DNA of 64,000 nt from Kutzneria sp. CA-103260 (GCF_018263855.1 NZ_CP073318.1:3162001-3226000); one strand, 5' to 3'; shown: positions 1-9,604, counted from the stretch's first letter. The notes: a model not told the origin generated them from the sequence alone. Made by a program: numbers and translations.

Positions 1-486
1 CGCCCGGGCGCCCGGGTCGTCAACATCACCAGCCTGGCCCACAAGTTCGCCCCGTTCGACTTCGCCGACCCGCAGCACGAGCGCCGCTACTCGGCGGGCA
101 AGTCCTACGGCAACTCCAAGCTGGCCAACATGATCTTCACGCTGGAGCTGGACCGCCGGCTGGCCGGCACCGGGATCACCAGCATGGCGGCGCACCCGGG
201 CTTCGCCCTCGAACCGGGCGACAGCATCGGCAACCCGGTGCTGGACGTGCTGACCAAGCCGCTCATCCAGGACATGGCCGGCGGCGCGATGCCCACGCTG
301 TACGCCGCGACCGTGCCCGACCTGCCCGGCGGCTCGCTGATCGGACCGGGGAAGCCCTTGCGCACCAAGGGATTCCCCCGACCCGAGAAGCCCTCCCGCA
401 AGGCCACCGACCCGCGGGTGGGCCGCCGCCTGTGGGAGCTGTCCGAGGAACTGACCGACGTCCGCTACCTCAGCTCGACTTCCTGA
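1..486 (+). CDS. Short-chain dehydrogenase/reductase, C-terminal part
   Basis: The gene is already open at base 1, so its start and the Rossmann glycine motif lie outside the window. The visible part reads VVNITS, which carries the catalytic Ser, and then YGNSK, the catalytic Tyr-x-x-x-Lys of classical SDR enzymes. The rest resembles the retinol-dehydrogenase/oxidoreductase subgroup, with a long C-terminal tail for substrate binding. It is probably a cytoplasmic NAD(P)-dependent alcohol or ketone oxidoreductase; the substrate cannot be told. Its 3' end overlaps the convergent lysyl-PG synthase-like gene by 17 bases. Confidence 0.85.
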   Translation, partial: RPGARVVNITSLAHKFAPFDFADPQHERRYSAGKSYGNSKLANMIFTLELDRRLAGTGITSMAAHPGFALEPGDSIGNPVLDVLTKPLIQDMAGGAMPTLYAATVPDLPGGSLIGPGKPLRTKGFPRPEKPSRKATDPRVGRRLWELSEELTDVRYLSSTS

Positions 487-2953
487 ACAGCTTGGTCACC
501 AGTCGCAGCCCCTGCCGGGCCGTGAGGTCCGGCAGGTAGGCGCGGCCGATGGCGTTGCCGATCGCCGGCAGCGCCCCCGAGTCCGGGTAGGCCATGAACA
601 GCGGCCGGTACTCGGGCTGGAACTTGGCCTTGAACGACAGCAGCGACCGGAACCCGTACACCGGCTCCAGCGCCTTGCCGGTCACGTCCAGGATCCGTTG
701 CAGCGACGAGACTTCCTCGCCCCGGTCGAGCCGGGCCAGCGGAGCCCCGGACAGGCTGAGGAACCGGGCGCCCTCCTCCTTGAGCGTCAGCGCGGCCGAA
801 GCGATCATGAACTCGGTGACGCCCCGGAAGCCGGCGCCGCGGCGGCGCATGAAGTCCAGCGTCCAGCCGACCGGCTTGTCGTCCTCGTACACCGGCAGCC
901 AGCTCGTGACGCCGTGCACGGTGCGGTCCCGGTCCACCGCGACCAGGCAGCGCACCGACCGGTCGTTCAGCTCGTCCAGCCCGCCGAGGGTGAAGCCCAT
1001 CTCGGGCATTCCCTTGTCCGCCACCCATTCCTCGGAGATGGCCCGCACCTGGTCGGTGATCGCCAGCGGCGCGTCCGGATAGGACAGCCACTCGGCGGTG
1101 ATGCCCTCCTTGCCGGCCTTGTTCAACGCCGTCCGCACGTCCTGCCACTTCTTGCCGGTGAACTCCAGGTCGGCCAGCGGCACCACGGTGTCCTCGGCCA
1201 CCTGGAGGGTCTGCCAGCCCAGCGCCACGGCCGCGTCCCGCACGTCGGCGGTGACGCTGTACAGGCACGGCGTCCAGCCGTTGTCGGCGCAGAACTGCTG
1301 GAAGCCGACCACCACCTCGCGGTGCAGGCCCGGGTCGCCGATCGGGCCGCCGGTGGTCAGCGCGACCGTGGCCGACACCCGGTAGGCCAGCGCGGCCTGC
1401 CGCAGCGGCGTGAACCAGTACTGGTTGCCCGGCCAGGTCGTCATGTATGCCAGCGAGGAGTTGGCGTTGCGCTCCATCAGCTTGCGGGCCACCACGGTGG
1501 CGTCCGCGTCCTGCACCGGCTTGGCCCGCCAGAAGCTGATCAGCAGCCCGATCAGCAGCACCACCCAGAACACCGCGCCGGTGTACTCCCACACCACGAT
1601 GGCCAGGCCGCCGGTGGGCAGGAAGTCGTTCTCGGCCAGCAGGATGTAGCCGGGCGGCAGGTACCGGGCCGGCAGGTCGGCCAGCAGCCCGGCCAGGTCC
1701 GGCACCGGCTTGAAGTGGGCCCGGTCCAGGTAGCCGACGCCGACGTAGACCGCCGAGGTGGCCAGGAAGGTGCCGAGCAGGCCGGCCGCGAGCCGGCCGT
1801 AGGTGCGCTTCGGCGCGGTCACCGTGAACACGCCCCGGGTGACCAGCAGCAGCCCGCACACCACGAACGGCAGCAGCAGCGGCGGGATGTTGGTGATCAG
1901 GTCGGTCAGGTCGGACTCGGTGAAGAACACGAAGCCGCCGATGAACACCACGCAGCTCAGGCCGAGCATCACGTTGAACACCAGCGCCAGCCACCACGCG
2001 AACCGCCGGCCGCGGCGCAGCCCCTCGGCCACGGCCAGCAGCAGCAGCGCCGGCCCGACCGAGGTGATGCCCGAGCCGACGCCGGTGCCCAGCGACTCGA
2101 CGGTGGCCAGCCGGCAGCCCGTGTCGTTGAGCCCGTTGGCGCAGGCCTCGGCGACGTTGCTGGCGTCGATGGACGGCGAGGCGAACATGAGCTGGAGCAG
2201 GCCGAGCGGGCCGGTGGCGGACTTGGAGAACAGGGTGGCGATCGGCCCCAGCGCCGTCGCCGAGACCAGCAGCGCGACCAGCACCTTGGTCTCCGAGCGG
2301 GACGGGGCGTTGATCACGACACGGGGCGGTCGGTTCAGCAGGGCCAGCCCGATGACCAGCCCGACCAGGCCGCCGGTCAGCCGCACCACGTCCTGCACGG
2401 TGCCGGAGTACAGCACCAGCACGGTGGTGCCGACCAGCAGGAACAGCCGCAGCCGCCGACGCCACAGCGCGCCGAGCCGGCAGCTCAGCGCCAGCCCCAG
2501 CCCGGTGACGCCCGGCGACAGGCCGAGCGTGGCCTGGTCGAAGACCTGCGAGGTCCACTGCTCGCCGGTCAGCGCGACCAGTCGCACCGCCGGGATCGCG
2601 ACCAGCGCGCCGAGCACCTGGCTGGCCCCCAGCACCAGCAGGCTGCGGCGGGGGCCGAGCCGCCGCTCCGCGGGCACGCCGATCACCAGCAGCAGCGCGG
2701 TGGTCAGCAGGTAGCCGGTGAGGTCGAAGCACCACATGCCGTTGGTGACGACGGTCCACAGGTTGCCCTCGGCCAGGTCGTCCCAGTTCATGGCGACCAC
2801 GTCGAGCAGGTTCTCCGGCGGGCCGCCGGGCAGGCTGCCGGTCACGATGGCCGTCAGCCACAGCAGCCCGACCAGGCCGATGGTGAACGGGGCGCTTCGC
2901 AGTGCCACCAGCGCTTGGACGGCGTTGTGCCGCCAGCTGGCGAGCGTGGTCAT
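470..2953 (-). CDS. Lysyl-phosphatidylglycerol synthase-like membrane protein (DUF2156 C-domain)
   Basis: The 827-residue protein has two halves. The N-terminal ~480 residues are strongly hydrophobic with many membrane segments, the first ~220 looking rhomboid-like. The C-terminal ~330 residues match the LPG-synthase/DUF2156 fold: a WPGN...WF segment, AYRVSATVALTTGGPIGDP, and FTGKKWQDVRTALNKAGKEG, which are hallmarks of MprF-type aminoacyl-tRNA-dependent lipid aminoacyltransferases. Such enzymes transfer an amino acid, classically lysine, from tRNA to phosphatidylglycerol and lower surface negative charge. The amino acid and lipid used here are not known. Start is ATG at 2953. The end overlaps the convergent SDR gene. 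Confidence 0.85.
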   Translation of the reverse strand: MTTLASWRHNAVQALVALRSAPFTIGLVGLLWLTAIVTGSLPGGPPENLLDVVAMNWDDLAEGNLWTVVTNGMWCFDLTGYLLTTALLLVIGVPAERRLGPRRSLLVLGASQVLGALVAIPAVRLVALTGEQWTSQVFDQATLGLSPGVTGLGLALSCRLGALWRRRLRLFLLVGTTVLVLYSGTVQDVVRLTGGLVGLVIGLALLNRPPRVVINAPSRSETKVLVALLVSATALGPIATLFSKSATGPLGLLQLMFASPSIDASNVAEACANGLNDTGCRLATVESLGTGVGSGITSVGPALLLLAVAEGLRRGRRFAWWLALVFNVMLGLSCVVFIGGFVFFTESDLTDLITNIPPLLLPFVVCGLLLVTRGVFTVTAPKRTYGRLAAGLLGTFLATSAVYVGVGYLDRAHFKPVPDLAGLLADLPARYLPPGYILLAENDFLPTGGLAIVVWEYTGAVFWVVLLIGLLISFWRAKPVQDADATVVARKLMERNANSSLAYMTTWPGNQYWFTPLRQAALAYRVSATVALTTGGPIGDPGLHREVVVGFQQFCADNGWTPCLYSVTADVRDAAVALGWQTLQVAEDTVVPLADLEFTGKKWQDVRTALNKAGKEGITAEWLSYPDAPLAITDQVRAISEEWVADKGMPEMGFTLGGLDELNDRSVRCLVAVDRDRTVHGVTSWLPVYEDDKPVGWTLDFMRRRGAGFRGVTEFMIASAALTLKEEGARFLSLSGAPLARLDRGEEVSSLQRILDVTGKALEPVYGFRSLLSFKAKFQPEYRPLFMAYPDSGALPAIGNAIGRAYLPDLTARQGLRLVTKLFRKSS

Positions 2954-2997
2954 GAGGCTCCAGCCAGTCAGTCGTCAGCCAGTAGATGGTCGAAACA

Positions 2998-4182
2998 TCA
3001 GAAGTACGTTCCGCACCAGGGGGCCTCGTCGAGCCGGAACAGCCGGTCCGCGTCGGCCAGCGCCGCCTCGTCGAACACCTCGACCAGGCCGGCGGCGGCG
3101 AACCGGCTCAGCGGCCGGTCGCCGAGATAGGCGGCGGCCAGGTCGGCGACGTCCAGCCGGAGCTGCGGGTCCCGGCCGGTGCGCTCGGCGCCGTCCGGTC
3201 CGACCAGGTAGCGGCCGCTGTTGGCCGGGAGTAAACCGTCGACGACCTCGATCACCACCGGCTCGGCCGAGCCGTAGGTGCGGGCCGCCAGCGCGGCCGG
3301 CACGTCCACCAGCCGCAACCAGGTCTCGTCCTCGAACTCGCCGTACTTGGCGGCCCGGGGATCGGCGAACAGCAGGTCCAGGTCCTCGTCCACGGGCCGG
3401 GTCGGCAGCGTCACGCTGCGGATCAGGTCCATGCCGAGCAGGAACTTCAGCAGGGTCGCGGTCGCCGTCGGGGTGGCGGCGAACAACGCCACCACCTCCA
3501 TGGCATACGTGTAGTGCTCGCCTTTGAGCTCCTTGGCCTTGAAGGCGGCGAAGCCGTCCTCGTGGACCGCGAGCCGGGTGAACTTCTCGCGGCGCAGCAC
3601 GAGTTGCCAGTAGCCGTCGGACATGGTGATGCCGCCGGGCCGGACCGTGCCGAACCGCTGGTGCAGCTCGGGCACCAGCCGCCGGACCTCGTCCTGGTTC
3701 TGCACCAGGCGGACGTCGCCGGCCACCGGCGCACCGGCGTGCAGACGCGCCCTCGCGGTGTCCAGCACCGCGCTGCGGGCGCGGGTGGCCACGCCGTAGC
3801 CGAAGCGCCGGTAGATGGTGCCCTCGGTGGCCCGAAGCGTGGCGATCGGCGCGGACGTGCCTTCCAGGAACGTCCGCATGATCGCGCTCACCACACCCCG
3901 GCGGGTCCGGTCCGCGCGCACGCCGACCCGGCTCACCGCGGCCATCGGCACGAGTTTGCCGCCAGGCAGCGCGATCACGGTGTCGCTGGCGGTCAGCGTG
4001 CCGATGACGCCCGAGTCGTCGACCGCGCCGATGCTGGTGGCGCGGTCGAACGAGTTGTGCACGTACGGCCAGTCCTCGTCGGTGGCCGGCGGCTCGTGCA
4101 GACAGGCCCGGAACAGCGTGTGACCAGCGCGCAGCTCGTCTTCGCCGCTGAGGGTACGGAGGTCGAACGGCGGCTCTGTCAT
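2998..4182 (-). CDS. Eis-like GNAT N-acetyltransferase
   Basis: The 394-residue protein has the Eis layout: a GNAT domain at about 1-150, a second degenerate GNAT-like region, and an SCP2-like C-terminal domain. The segment ATEGTIYRRFGYG matches the Eis motif holding the catalytic Tyr. The protein ends in Phe; in mycobacterial Eis the carboxylate of the terminal Phe takes part in catalysis, so this end looks functional. Eis enzymes acetylate amines of aminoglycosides, other small molecules and some proteins; the substrate here is unknown. The reading frame stays open far upstream, but ATG 4182 (MTEPPFDLR) is chosen because everything before it is antisense of the next gene. Confidence 0.85.
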   Translation of the reverse strand: MTEPPFDLRTLSGEDELRAGHTLFRACLHEPPATDEDWPYVHNSFDRATSIGAVDDSGVIGTLTASDTVIALPGGKLVPMAAVSRVGVRADRTRRGVVSAIMRTFLEGTSAPIATLRATEGTIYRRFGYGVATRARSAVLDTARARLHAGAPVAGDVRLVQNQDEVRRLVPELHQRFGTVRPGGITMSDGYWQLVLRREKFTRLAVHEDGFAAFKAKELKGEHYTYAMEVVALFAATPTATATLLKFLLGMDLIRSVTLPTRPVDEDLDLLFADPRAAKYGEFEDETWLRLVDVPAALAARTYGSAEPVVIEVVDGLLPANSGRYLVGPDGAERTGRDPQLRLDVADLAAAYLGDRPLSRFAAAGLVEVFDEAALADADRLFRLDEAPWCGTYF

Positions 4183-4214
4183 GACCTGAACTCTACTGAC
4201 GGTGTTGAAACGGA

Positions 4215-4928
4215 TTACTGCGGCTGGCCGACCTCGTAGTGGCCGTCGTCGCTCTTGACGGTGATCTGCACCGTCTTCTGCGCACCGTCCACAGTGACCT
4301 GGCAGCTGAAGGTGACCCCGGCCTTGACCTGCTGGTTGTCCGGGCACTGCACGTTGCTGGCCTTGAGCTTGTAGTCGTTGGTCAGCACGCCGGTGACGCC
4401 CTGCTCCACCTTGGCCGTGTCGAAGACCTTCTTGGTGAACACGCCGGTCGCCAGGAGCACGACCACCACGATGACGATCAGCACCACCACGCCGATGATG
4501 CCGAAGATCAGGCCGCGGCCGCCCTTGCGGGGTGCGGGCGCGCCGGGGAAGCCGCCGCCGAACTGGCCGCCCGGCTGGGGCTGCTGTCCCCACTGCGGCT
4601 GCTGTCCGGGCGGGGGCTGCTGGCCCCACTGCGCGGTCTGCTGGGCCGGCTGGCCGTAGGGGGTGAAGCCGGGCTGCTGCTGCTGTTGCTGGGGGTAGCC
4701 CGGCTGGCCGCCGCCGTACGGGCTGGGCTGCTGGTACTGGCCCGGCTGGGGCTGCTGCTGCGGCTGGGCCGGCTGGCCGTACGGGTTCGAGGGCTGGCCC
4801 CACTGCTGCTGGGGCTGTTGCGGCTGGGCCGGGAAGCCACCGGACGGTGTGCCGGGATACCCGCCCTGGGGCTGCTGGCCCCACTGCTGCGGGTCGTTGC
4901 CCCCGGACGGTCCGTACGGGCTGGTCAT
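4215..4928 (-). CDS. Membrane-anchored DUF4333 protein with Gln/Pro/Gly-rich N-terminus
   Basis: The 237-residue protein starts with ~135 residues of low-complexity sequence built from QQ, PQ, GG and Y (PQQQWGQP, GGGQPGYP and similar). A positive patch, one hydrophobic helix (GLIFGIIGVVVLIVIVVVVLLATG) and a ~70-residue C-terminal DUF4333 domain follow, with two Cys in VQCPDNQ and FSCQV. The likely topology is a disordered cytoplasmic tail, one membrane pass and an extracytoplasmic domain. The function of DUF4333 is unknown. ATG 4928 is preferred over the longer frame because the upstream part has no family match. It sits just behind helY. Confidence 0.8.
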   Translation of the reverse strand: MTSPYGPSGGNDPQQWGQQPQGGYPGTPSGGFPAQPQQPQQQWGQPSNPYGQPAQPQQQPQPGQYQQPSPYGGGQPGYPQQQQQQPGFTPYGQPAQQTAQWGQQPPPGQQPQWGQQPQPGGQFGGGFPGAPAPRKGGRGLIFGIIGVVVLIVIVVVVLLATGVFTKKVFDTAKVEQGVTGVLTNDYKLKASNVQCPDNQQVKAGVTFSCQVTVDGAQKTVQITVKSDDGHYEVGQPQ

Positions 4929-5072
4929 TGTCGCCTCCGTGCTCTGCTCAACACCGAAATCCGGCCGCTTGGCCGCGATCAAACCACAGGGCGGCCCCGC
5001 CGCGTGGCCGCCCTGGACAAACACGCGTCGCCCCGCACGCTGCCACCATCCCGGCGGGGCCGAATCCGCCGT

Positions 5073-7835
5073 TCAGAGGGTCCCCATCGCCACCACCCCG
5101 CGGCGCAGCGCCTTGACCGCCTCGGCGGCGGTCGCGCCGACCGGCTCGGCCCGGCCGACCACGTCCCGGAGCTGGTCGAGCAGGTCGATCACCTGACGGC
5201 ACCAGCGCACGAAGTCGCCGGCCGAGATCTCCTGGCCGTTGGTCTCGGCCGCGGTGAGCACCTTCTCCAGCGACTCGCCGCGGGCCCAGCGGTACACCGG
5301 CCAGGCGAAACCGGTGTCGGGCTGGCGGGTGCGGTCCAGCTTGTGCCGGCGCTCGTCCTCCTCGATGGCGGCCCACAGCCGCATCGTCTCCTGCATCGCC
5401 GTGGCCACCTCAGGCGTGGGCAGCCGCGGGTCCATGGGGCCGTCCCGGCGCGCCTCGAACACCAGCGACGACACCACCGCCGCCAGCTCCGGCACGGTGA
5501 GGTTCTCCCAGACGCCGTTGCGCAGGCACTCGGCCGCGAGCAGGTCGGACTCGCTGTACAGGCGGGCCAGCCGGCGGCCGTTGGCGGTGACGCCGTCGCC
5601 GTTGGCCTCCAGGTAGTCGCGCTCGCGCAGCAGGCCGCGGATCCGGTCGAACGCCCGGGCCAGGGAGTGCGTGGTCGAGGCGACCTGCCGCTCCAGCCGC
5701 TCGGTCTCGGCCAGCAGCCGGTGGTAGCGCTCGGCCCAGCGGGCGTGCGCCTCCCGGTCGTCGCAGCCGTGGCACGGGTGGGCCCGCATGGCCCGGCGCA
5801 GCGCCCCCAGCTCGGCGTCGTCGTGGGCGTCGCCGCGGCCGCGGCGGCCCTGCCGGTGCGGCGCCGTGATTCCCGTCTCACGCAGGCTGTTGGCCAGGTC
5901 GCGGCGGATCCGCGGGGAGCGCCAGTCCACGTTCTTGGGCAGCCGCATCCGGCCCAGCGCCTCCACCGGGGCCGGGAAGTCGGCGACCGACAGCGTGCCG
6001 GCCCAGCGGTCCTCGGTCAGCACGAACGGCCGGGGCTCGCCCAGCGGGTCCAGGCCCGGGTCGATCACCACGGCGATGCCCGAGCGGCGGCCCGAGGGCA
6101 CCGCGATCACGTCGCCCTTGCGCAGCCGCTCCAGCGACTCGGCCGCCTCGGCCCGGCGGCTGGCGCTGTTCTGCCGGGACAGCGCCTTCTCCCGGTCGGT
6201 GAGCTTGCGACGCAGCTCGGCGTACTCGGCGAAGTCGCCGAGGTGGCAGGTCATGGACTTGGCGTAGCCGGCCAGCGCCTCCTTGCCGCGCTCGATGCGG
6301 CGGGACAGGCCCACCACCGAGCGGTCGGCCTGGAACTGGGCGAAGGACTGCTCCAGCATCTCGCGGGCGGCCTGCGCGCCGACCTGGTGGACCAGGTTGA
6401 CGGCCATGTTGTAGCCGGGCCGGAAGCTGGAGCGCAGCGGGTAGGTGCGGGTCGAGGCCAGGCCGCCGACCTGCTTGGGGTCGATGCCCGGCTGCCACAC
6501 CACCACGGCGTGGCCCTCCACGTCGATGCCGCGCCGGCCGGCCCGGCCGGTGAGCTGGGTGTACTCCCCCGGCGTGAGATCCACGTGGGCCTCGCCGTTG
6601 TACTTGACCAGCTTCTCCAGCACGACCGTGCGGGCCGGCATGTTGATGCCCAGGGCCAGCGTCTCGGTGGCGAACACGACCTTGACCAGGCCGCGGACGA
6701 ACAGCTCCTCGACCGTCTCCTTGAACGCCGGCAGCAGGCCGGCGTGGTGGCTGGCGATGCCCCGCTCCAGGGCCTCTCGCCACTCCCAGTAGCCGAGCAC
6801 GACCAGGTCGCCCTCGGGCAGGTCCTTGGTGCGCTCGTCGATGATGCCGCGGATGACGTCGATGTCCTCGGGGGACGTCAGCCGCATGCCGGCCCGCACG
6901 CACTGGGTGACCGCCGCCTCGCAGCCGGCCCGGCTGAACACGAAGTCGATGGCCGGCAGCAGCCCGGCCTGCTCCAGCCGGCCCACCACGTCCACCCGCG
7001 ACGGCGGGCGGAAGCGCGGGCCGCCACTGCGGGCCCGGGACGCGCGGGGGCCGCGGCCGTGGCTGTACGGCACGTGGTGGCGGCCCATCTCCTCGGCCCG
7101 GCGCAGCAGCTGCGGGTTGATCCGGGCCTCGTTGCCGCCGTCGTCGGCGAACAGGTTCTCGATCCGGCCGCCGAGCATCATGTGCTGCCACAGCGGCACC
7201 GGCCGGTGCTCGTCGACCACCACGGTCGTGTCGCCGCGGACCTCGAGCAGCCACTCGCCGAACTCCTCGGCGTTGCTGACCGTGGCCGACAGGCCCACCA
7301 CCTTCACCGTCTCCGGCAGGTGCAGGATCACCTCCTCCCACACCGCGCCGCGGAACCGGTCGGCCAGGTAGTGCACCTCGTCCATCACCACGAAGGCGAG
7401 GTTGTCCAGCGCCGAGGAGCCCGCGTACAGCATGTTGCGCAGCACCTCGGTGGTCATCACCACCACCGGGGCGTCGCCGTTGATCGAGGAGTCGCCGGTG
7501 AGCAGGCCCACCTTGTCGGCGCCGTAGCGGGCGGTCAGGTCGGCGAACTTCTGGTTGGACAGGGCCTTGATCGGCGTGGTGTAGAAGCACTTGGCGCCCT
7601 GGCCCAGCGCGAGGTGCACGGCGAACTCGCCGACCACGGTCTTGCCCGCGCCGGTCGGGGCGCACACCAGCACGCCGTGCCCGTCCTCCAGGGCCTCGCA
7701 GGCCTGCCGCTGGAACGGGTCGAGCTCGAAGGAGAGCACCGAGATGAAGTCGGTCAGCCGGGGCCGGGCAGCCCTACGCTTGGACGCCGCGTAGGCCTCG
7801 GCGGGGGACTGGCCCGGTGATGCGCTGGAAGCCAC
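5073..7835 (-). CDS. helY: Ski2/Mtr4-type DEVH-box RNA helicase HelY
   Basis: The 920-residue superfamily 2 helicase carries all core motifs in order: Walker A APTGAGKT near residue 60, the DEVH box in VVMDEVHYLAD, SATVSN (motif III), SHHAGLLP, and QLTGRAGRRG (motif VI). A long C-terminal region fits the DSHCT domain of Ski2-like proteins. Length and domain order agree with actinobacterial HelY. It is expected to be an ATP-dependent cytoplasmic 3'-5' helicase for RNA processing or decay. The start is GTG 7835 (MASSASPG), divergent from the exonuclease/polymerase gene. Confidence 0.93.
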   Translation of the reverse strand: MASSASPGQSPAEAYAASKRRAARPRLTDFISVLSFELDPFQRQACEALEDGHGVLVCAPTGAGKTVVGEFAVHLALGQGAKCFYTTPIKALSNQKFADLTARYGADKVGLLTGDSSINGDAPVVVMTTEVLRNMLYAGSSALDNLAFVVMDEVHYLADRFRGAVWEEVILHLPETVKVVGLSATVSNAEEFGEWLLEVRGDTTVVVDEHRPVPLWQHMMLGGRIENLFADDGGNEARINPQLLRRAEEMGRHHVPYSHGRGPRASRARSGGPRFRPPSRVDVVGRLEQAGLLPAIDFVFSRAGCEAAVTQCVRAGMRLTSPEDIDVIRGIIDERTKDLPEGDLVVLGYWEWREALERGIASHHAGLLPAFKETVEELFVRGLVKVVFATETLALGINMPARTVVLEKLVKYNGEAHVDLTPGEYTQLTGRAGRRGIDVEGHAVVVWQPGIDPKQVGGLASTRTYPLRSSFRPGYNMAVNLVHQVGAQAAREMLEQSFAQFQADRSVVGLSRRIERGKEALAGYAKSMTCHLGDFAEYAELRRKLTDREKALSRQNSASRRAEAAESLERLRKGDVIAVPSGRRSGIAVVIDPGLDPLGEPRPFVLTEDRWAGTLSVADFPAPVEALGRMRLPKNVDWRSPRIRRDLANSLRETGITAPHRQGRRGRGDAHDDAELGALRRAMRAHPCHGCDDREAHARWAERYHRLLAETERLERQVASTTHSLARAFDRIRGLLRERDYLEANGDGVTANGRRLARLYSESDLLAAECLRNGVWENLTVPELAAVVSSLVFEARRDGPMDPRLPTPEVATAMQETMRLWAAIEEDERRHKLDRTRQPDTGFAWPVYRWARGESLEKVLTAAETNGQEISAGDFVRWCRQVIDLLDQLRDVVGRAEPVGATAAEAVKALRRGVVAMGTL

Positions 7836-7846
7836 GACACCAGAGT

Positions 7847-7874
7847 TTCATACAAGCCTGACAATCGCGTCCAA
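7847..7874 (-). promoter_or_regulatory. Candidate promoter of helY
   Basis: Read on the minus strand, TTGGAC (7874-7869) is followed after 16 bases by TATGAA (7852-7847), a fair sigma-70-type pair. Transcription would begin near 7840, only about five bases before the GTG at 7835. No Shine-Dalgarno fits in that space, so the message may be nearly leaderless. This is an inference from sequence. Confidence 0.45.
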
Positions 7875-7882
7875 GATCTACT

Positions 7883-9604
7883 GTGGCGCGCCCGGAAACT
7901 GTCAGGGGTGCGCGTTTAGATGTAGACGTGCGGGTCGCGGTGGTGCCCACCGGCGAGGGTGGGGCGTGGACGAGGGAGCTGGCCGAGGACGGCCAGCCGC
8001 TGGGTGAGCCGCGTCTGTGGACCGACCTGCCGGTGGCGGTGGCCGCCTACGAGCCGTCGGGGCCGCGCTGGGTGTGGGCGCACACCATGGACATCTATCC
8101 CCGGCTGCTGGCGGCCGGGGTGCGGGTGGAGCGCTGTCACGACGTCGAGCTGACCGAGACCCTGCTGATGGGCTACGTGGGCCGGTGGGGCTCGCCGCGG
8201 AGCGTGGCGGCGGCGTGGGCGCGGCTGACCGGCGGGCCGGTGCCGCCGGACAAGGCGCCCCGGTCGCGGGACACGCAGCCGACCCTGTTCGACGCCGAGC
8301 AGGCCGATCCGCTGGGCGGGGCGGATCCGCTGGAGGTGCTGCTGGCTGTGCACGCCGACCAGCTCAGACGGATCGGCGAGACGGCGCTGCCGGGGCGGTT
8401 CCGGCTGCTGGTGGCGGCCGAGTCGGCGGGGGCGCTGGCGGCGGCCGAGATGGGGCACGTGGGGCTGCCGTGGCGGGCTGACGTGCACTCCGAGCTGCTG
8501 ACGGAGATGCTGGGCCCGCGCCAGGCCTACGGGCTGCCGCCGCGCAAGCTGGGCGAGCTGTCCGAGCGGGCCGCCCTGGCGCTCGGCGACCGGAAGCTGC
8601 ATCTGGACTCGCCGGCCGAGGTGCTGAAGGCGTTCTCCCGGGCCGGCATCCGGCTGTCGTCGACCCGGTCGTGGGTGCTCAAGGAAGTGGATCATCCGGC
8701 GGTGCCGCTGCTGCTGGAGTACAAGGAGCTGTACCGGATCTACACCGCCCACGGTTGGGCGTGGCTGTCGGCGTGGGTGCACGACGGCCGGTTCCGGCCG
8801 GAGTACGTGCCCGGCGGTGTGGTGTCCGGCCGGTGGGCCACGCGGGGCGGCGGGGCGCTGCAGATCCACAAGCGGGTGCGGCGGGCGGCCATCGCCGACC
8901 CGGGCTGGGTGCTGGTCGTGGCCGACGCCGGTCAGTTGGAGCCGCGGGTGCTGGCGGCGCTGTCCGGGGACGAGAAGCTGGCCCGCGCCGGCGCGTCCGG
9001 AGACCTGTACCGGGCGCTGGCCGACGAGGCGTTCGGCGGCGACCGGCCGCGGGCCAAGATCGGCATGCTGGCCGCCCTGTACGGGCAGACCAGTGGCGAG
9101 GCCGGGGTGCTGGTCGCGGCGCTGCGGCGGAAGTTCCCCCGGGCCGTGGACCACGTGGAGAAGGCGGCCCAGATCGGCGAGTCCGGCGGGCTGGTGCGGT
9201 CCTGGCTGGGGCGCACGTGCCCGCCGGCGACGTCCGGCTGGGTCGAGGGCGGGCTGGATCCCGAACCCGTCGAGGAGGCCTCCGACTCCGGGGCCCGCAA
9301 CCGGGCGCGGGGGCGGTTCACCCGCAACTTCGTCGTGCAGGCCAGCGCCGCCGACTGGGCGCTGGCCCTGTTGGCCACGCTGCGCACTGCCCTGACCGGC
9401 ATCGGGGTCGAGGGGGCGCGGCCGGAGCTGGTGTTCTTCCAGCACGACGAGGTGATCGTGCACTGCCGGGCCGAGGACGCCGCCGAGGTGACCGCCGTGC
9501 TCGAGCAGGCGGCTGAGACCGCCGGCCGGGTCGTGTTCGGCGACACCCCGGCCCGCTTCCCGCTCGATATCGCCGCCGTCGAGTGCTACGCCGATGCCAA
9601 ATAG
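7883..9604 (+). CDS. Bifunctional 3'-5' exonuclease/DNA polymerase (PolA-like, actinobacterial)
   Basis: This 573-residue family A polymerase-like protein lacks a 5' nuclease domain. Motif A is VVADAGQLEPR (usually DxSQxE), motif B is RAKIGMLAALYG with the O-helix Lys and Tyr-Gly, and motif C is FFQHDEVIVH with the His-Asp-Glu metal site. The first ~200 residues correspond to a weakly conserved 3'-5' exonuclease-like domain. Such proteins occur beside normal PolA in many actinomycetes; their role is unclear, presumably repair. The GTG at 7883 gives the longest frame. GTG 7928 (MRVAVVPTG) is an equally plausible start, and neither has a clear ribosome site. Confidence 0.85.
   Translation: MARPETVRGARLDVDVRVAVVPTGEGGAWTRELAEDGQPLGEPRLWTDLPVAVAAYEPSGPRWVWAHTMDIYPRLLAAGVRVERCHDVELTETLLMGYVGRWGSPRSVAAAWARLTGGPVPPDKAPRSRDTQPTLFDAEQADPLGGADPLEVLLAVHADQLRRIGETALPGRFRLLVAAESAGALAAAEMGHVGLPWRADVHSELLTEMLGPRQAYGLPPRKLGELSERAALALGDRKLHLDSPAEVLKAFSRAGIRLSSTRSWVLKEVDHPAVPLLLEYKELYRIYTAHGWAWLSAWVHDGRFRPEYVPGGVVSGRWATRGGGALQIHKRVRRAAIADPGWVLVVADAGQLEPRVLAALSGDEKLARAGASGDLYRALADEAFGGDRPRAKIGMLAALYGQTSGEAGVLVAALRRKFPRAVDHVEKAAQIGESGGLVRSWLGRTCPPATSGWVEGGLDPEPVEEASDSGARNRARGRFTRNFVVQASAADWALALLATLRTALTGIGVEGARPELVFFQHDEVIVHCRAEDAAEVTAVLEQAAETAGRVVFGDTPARFPLDIAAVECYADAK

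Noticed and set aside
698..3130. A long plus-strand frame opposite the lysyl-PG synthase-like gene
   Set aside because: Low-complexity antisense translation; the minus-strand frame has clear domains and membrane helices.
4183..4884. N-terminal extension of the Eis-like gene
   Set aside because: It is the antisense phase of the DUF4333 gene's repetitive part and adds nothing matching the Eis family.
4239..7820. A 1193-residue open frame on the plus strand opposite helY
   Set aside because: Its translation is Arg/Ala/Gly/His-rich shadow sequence without domains, caused by codon bias of the real helY gene on the other strand.
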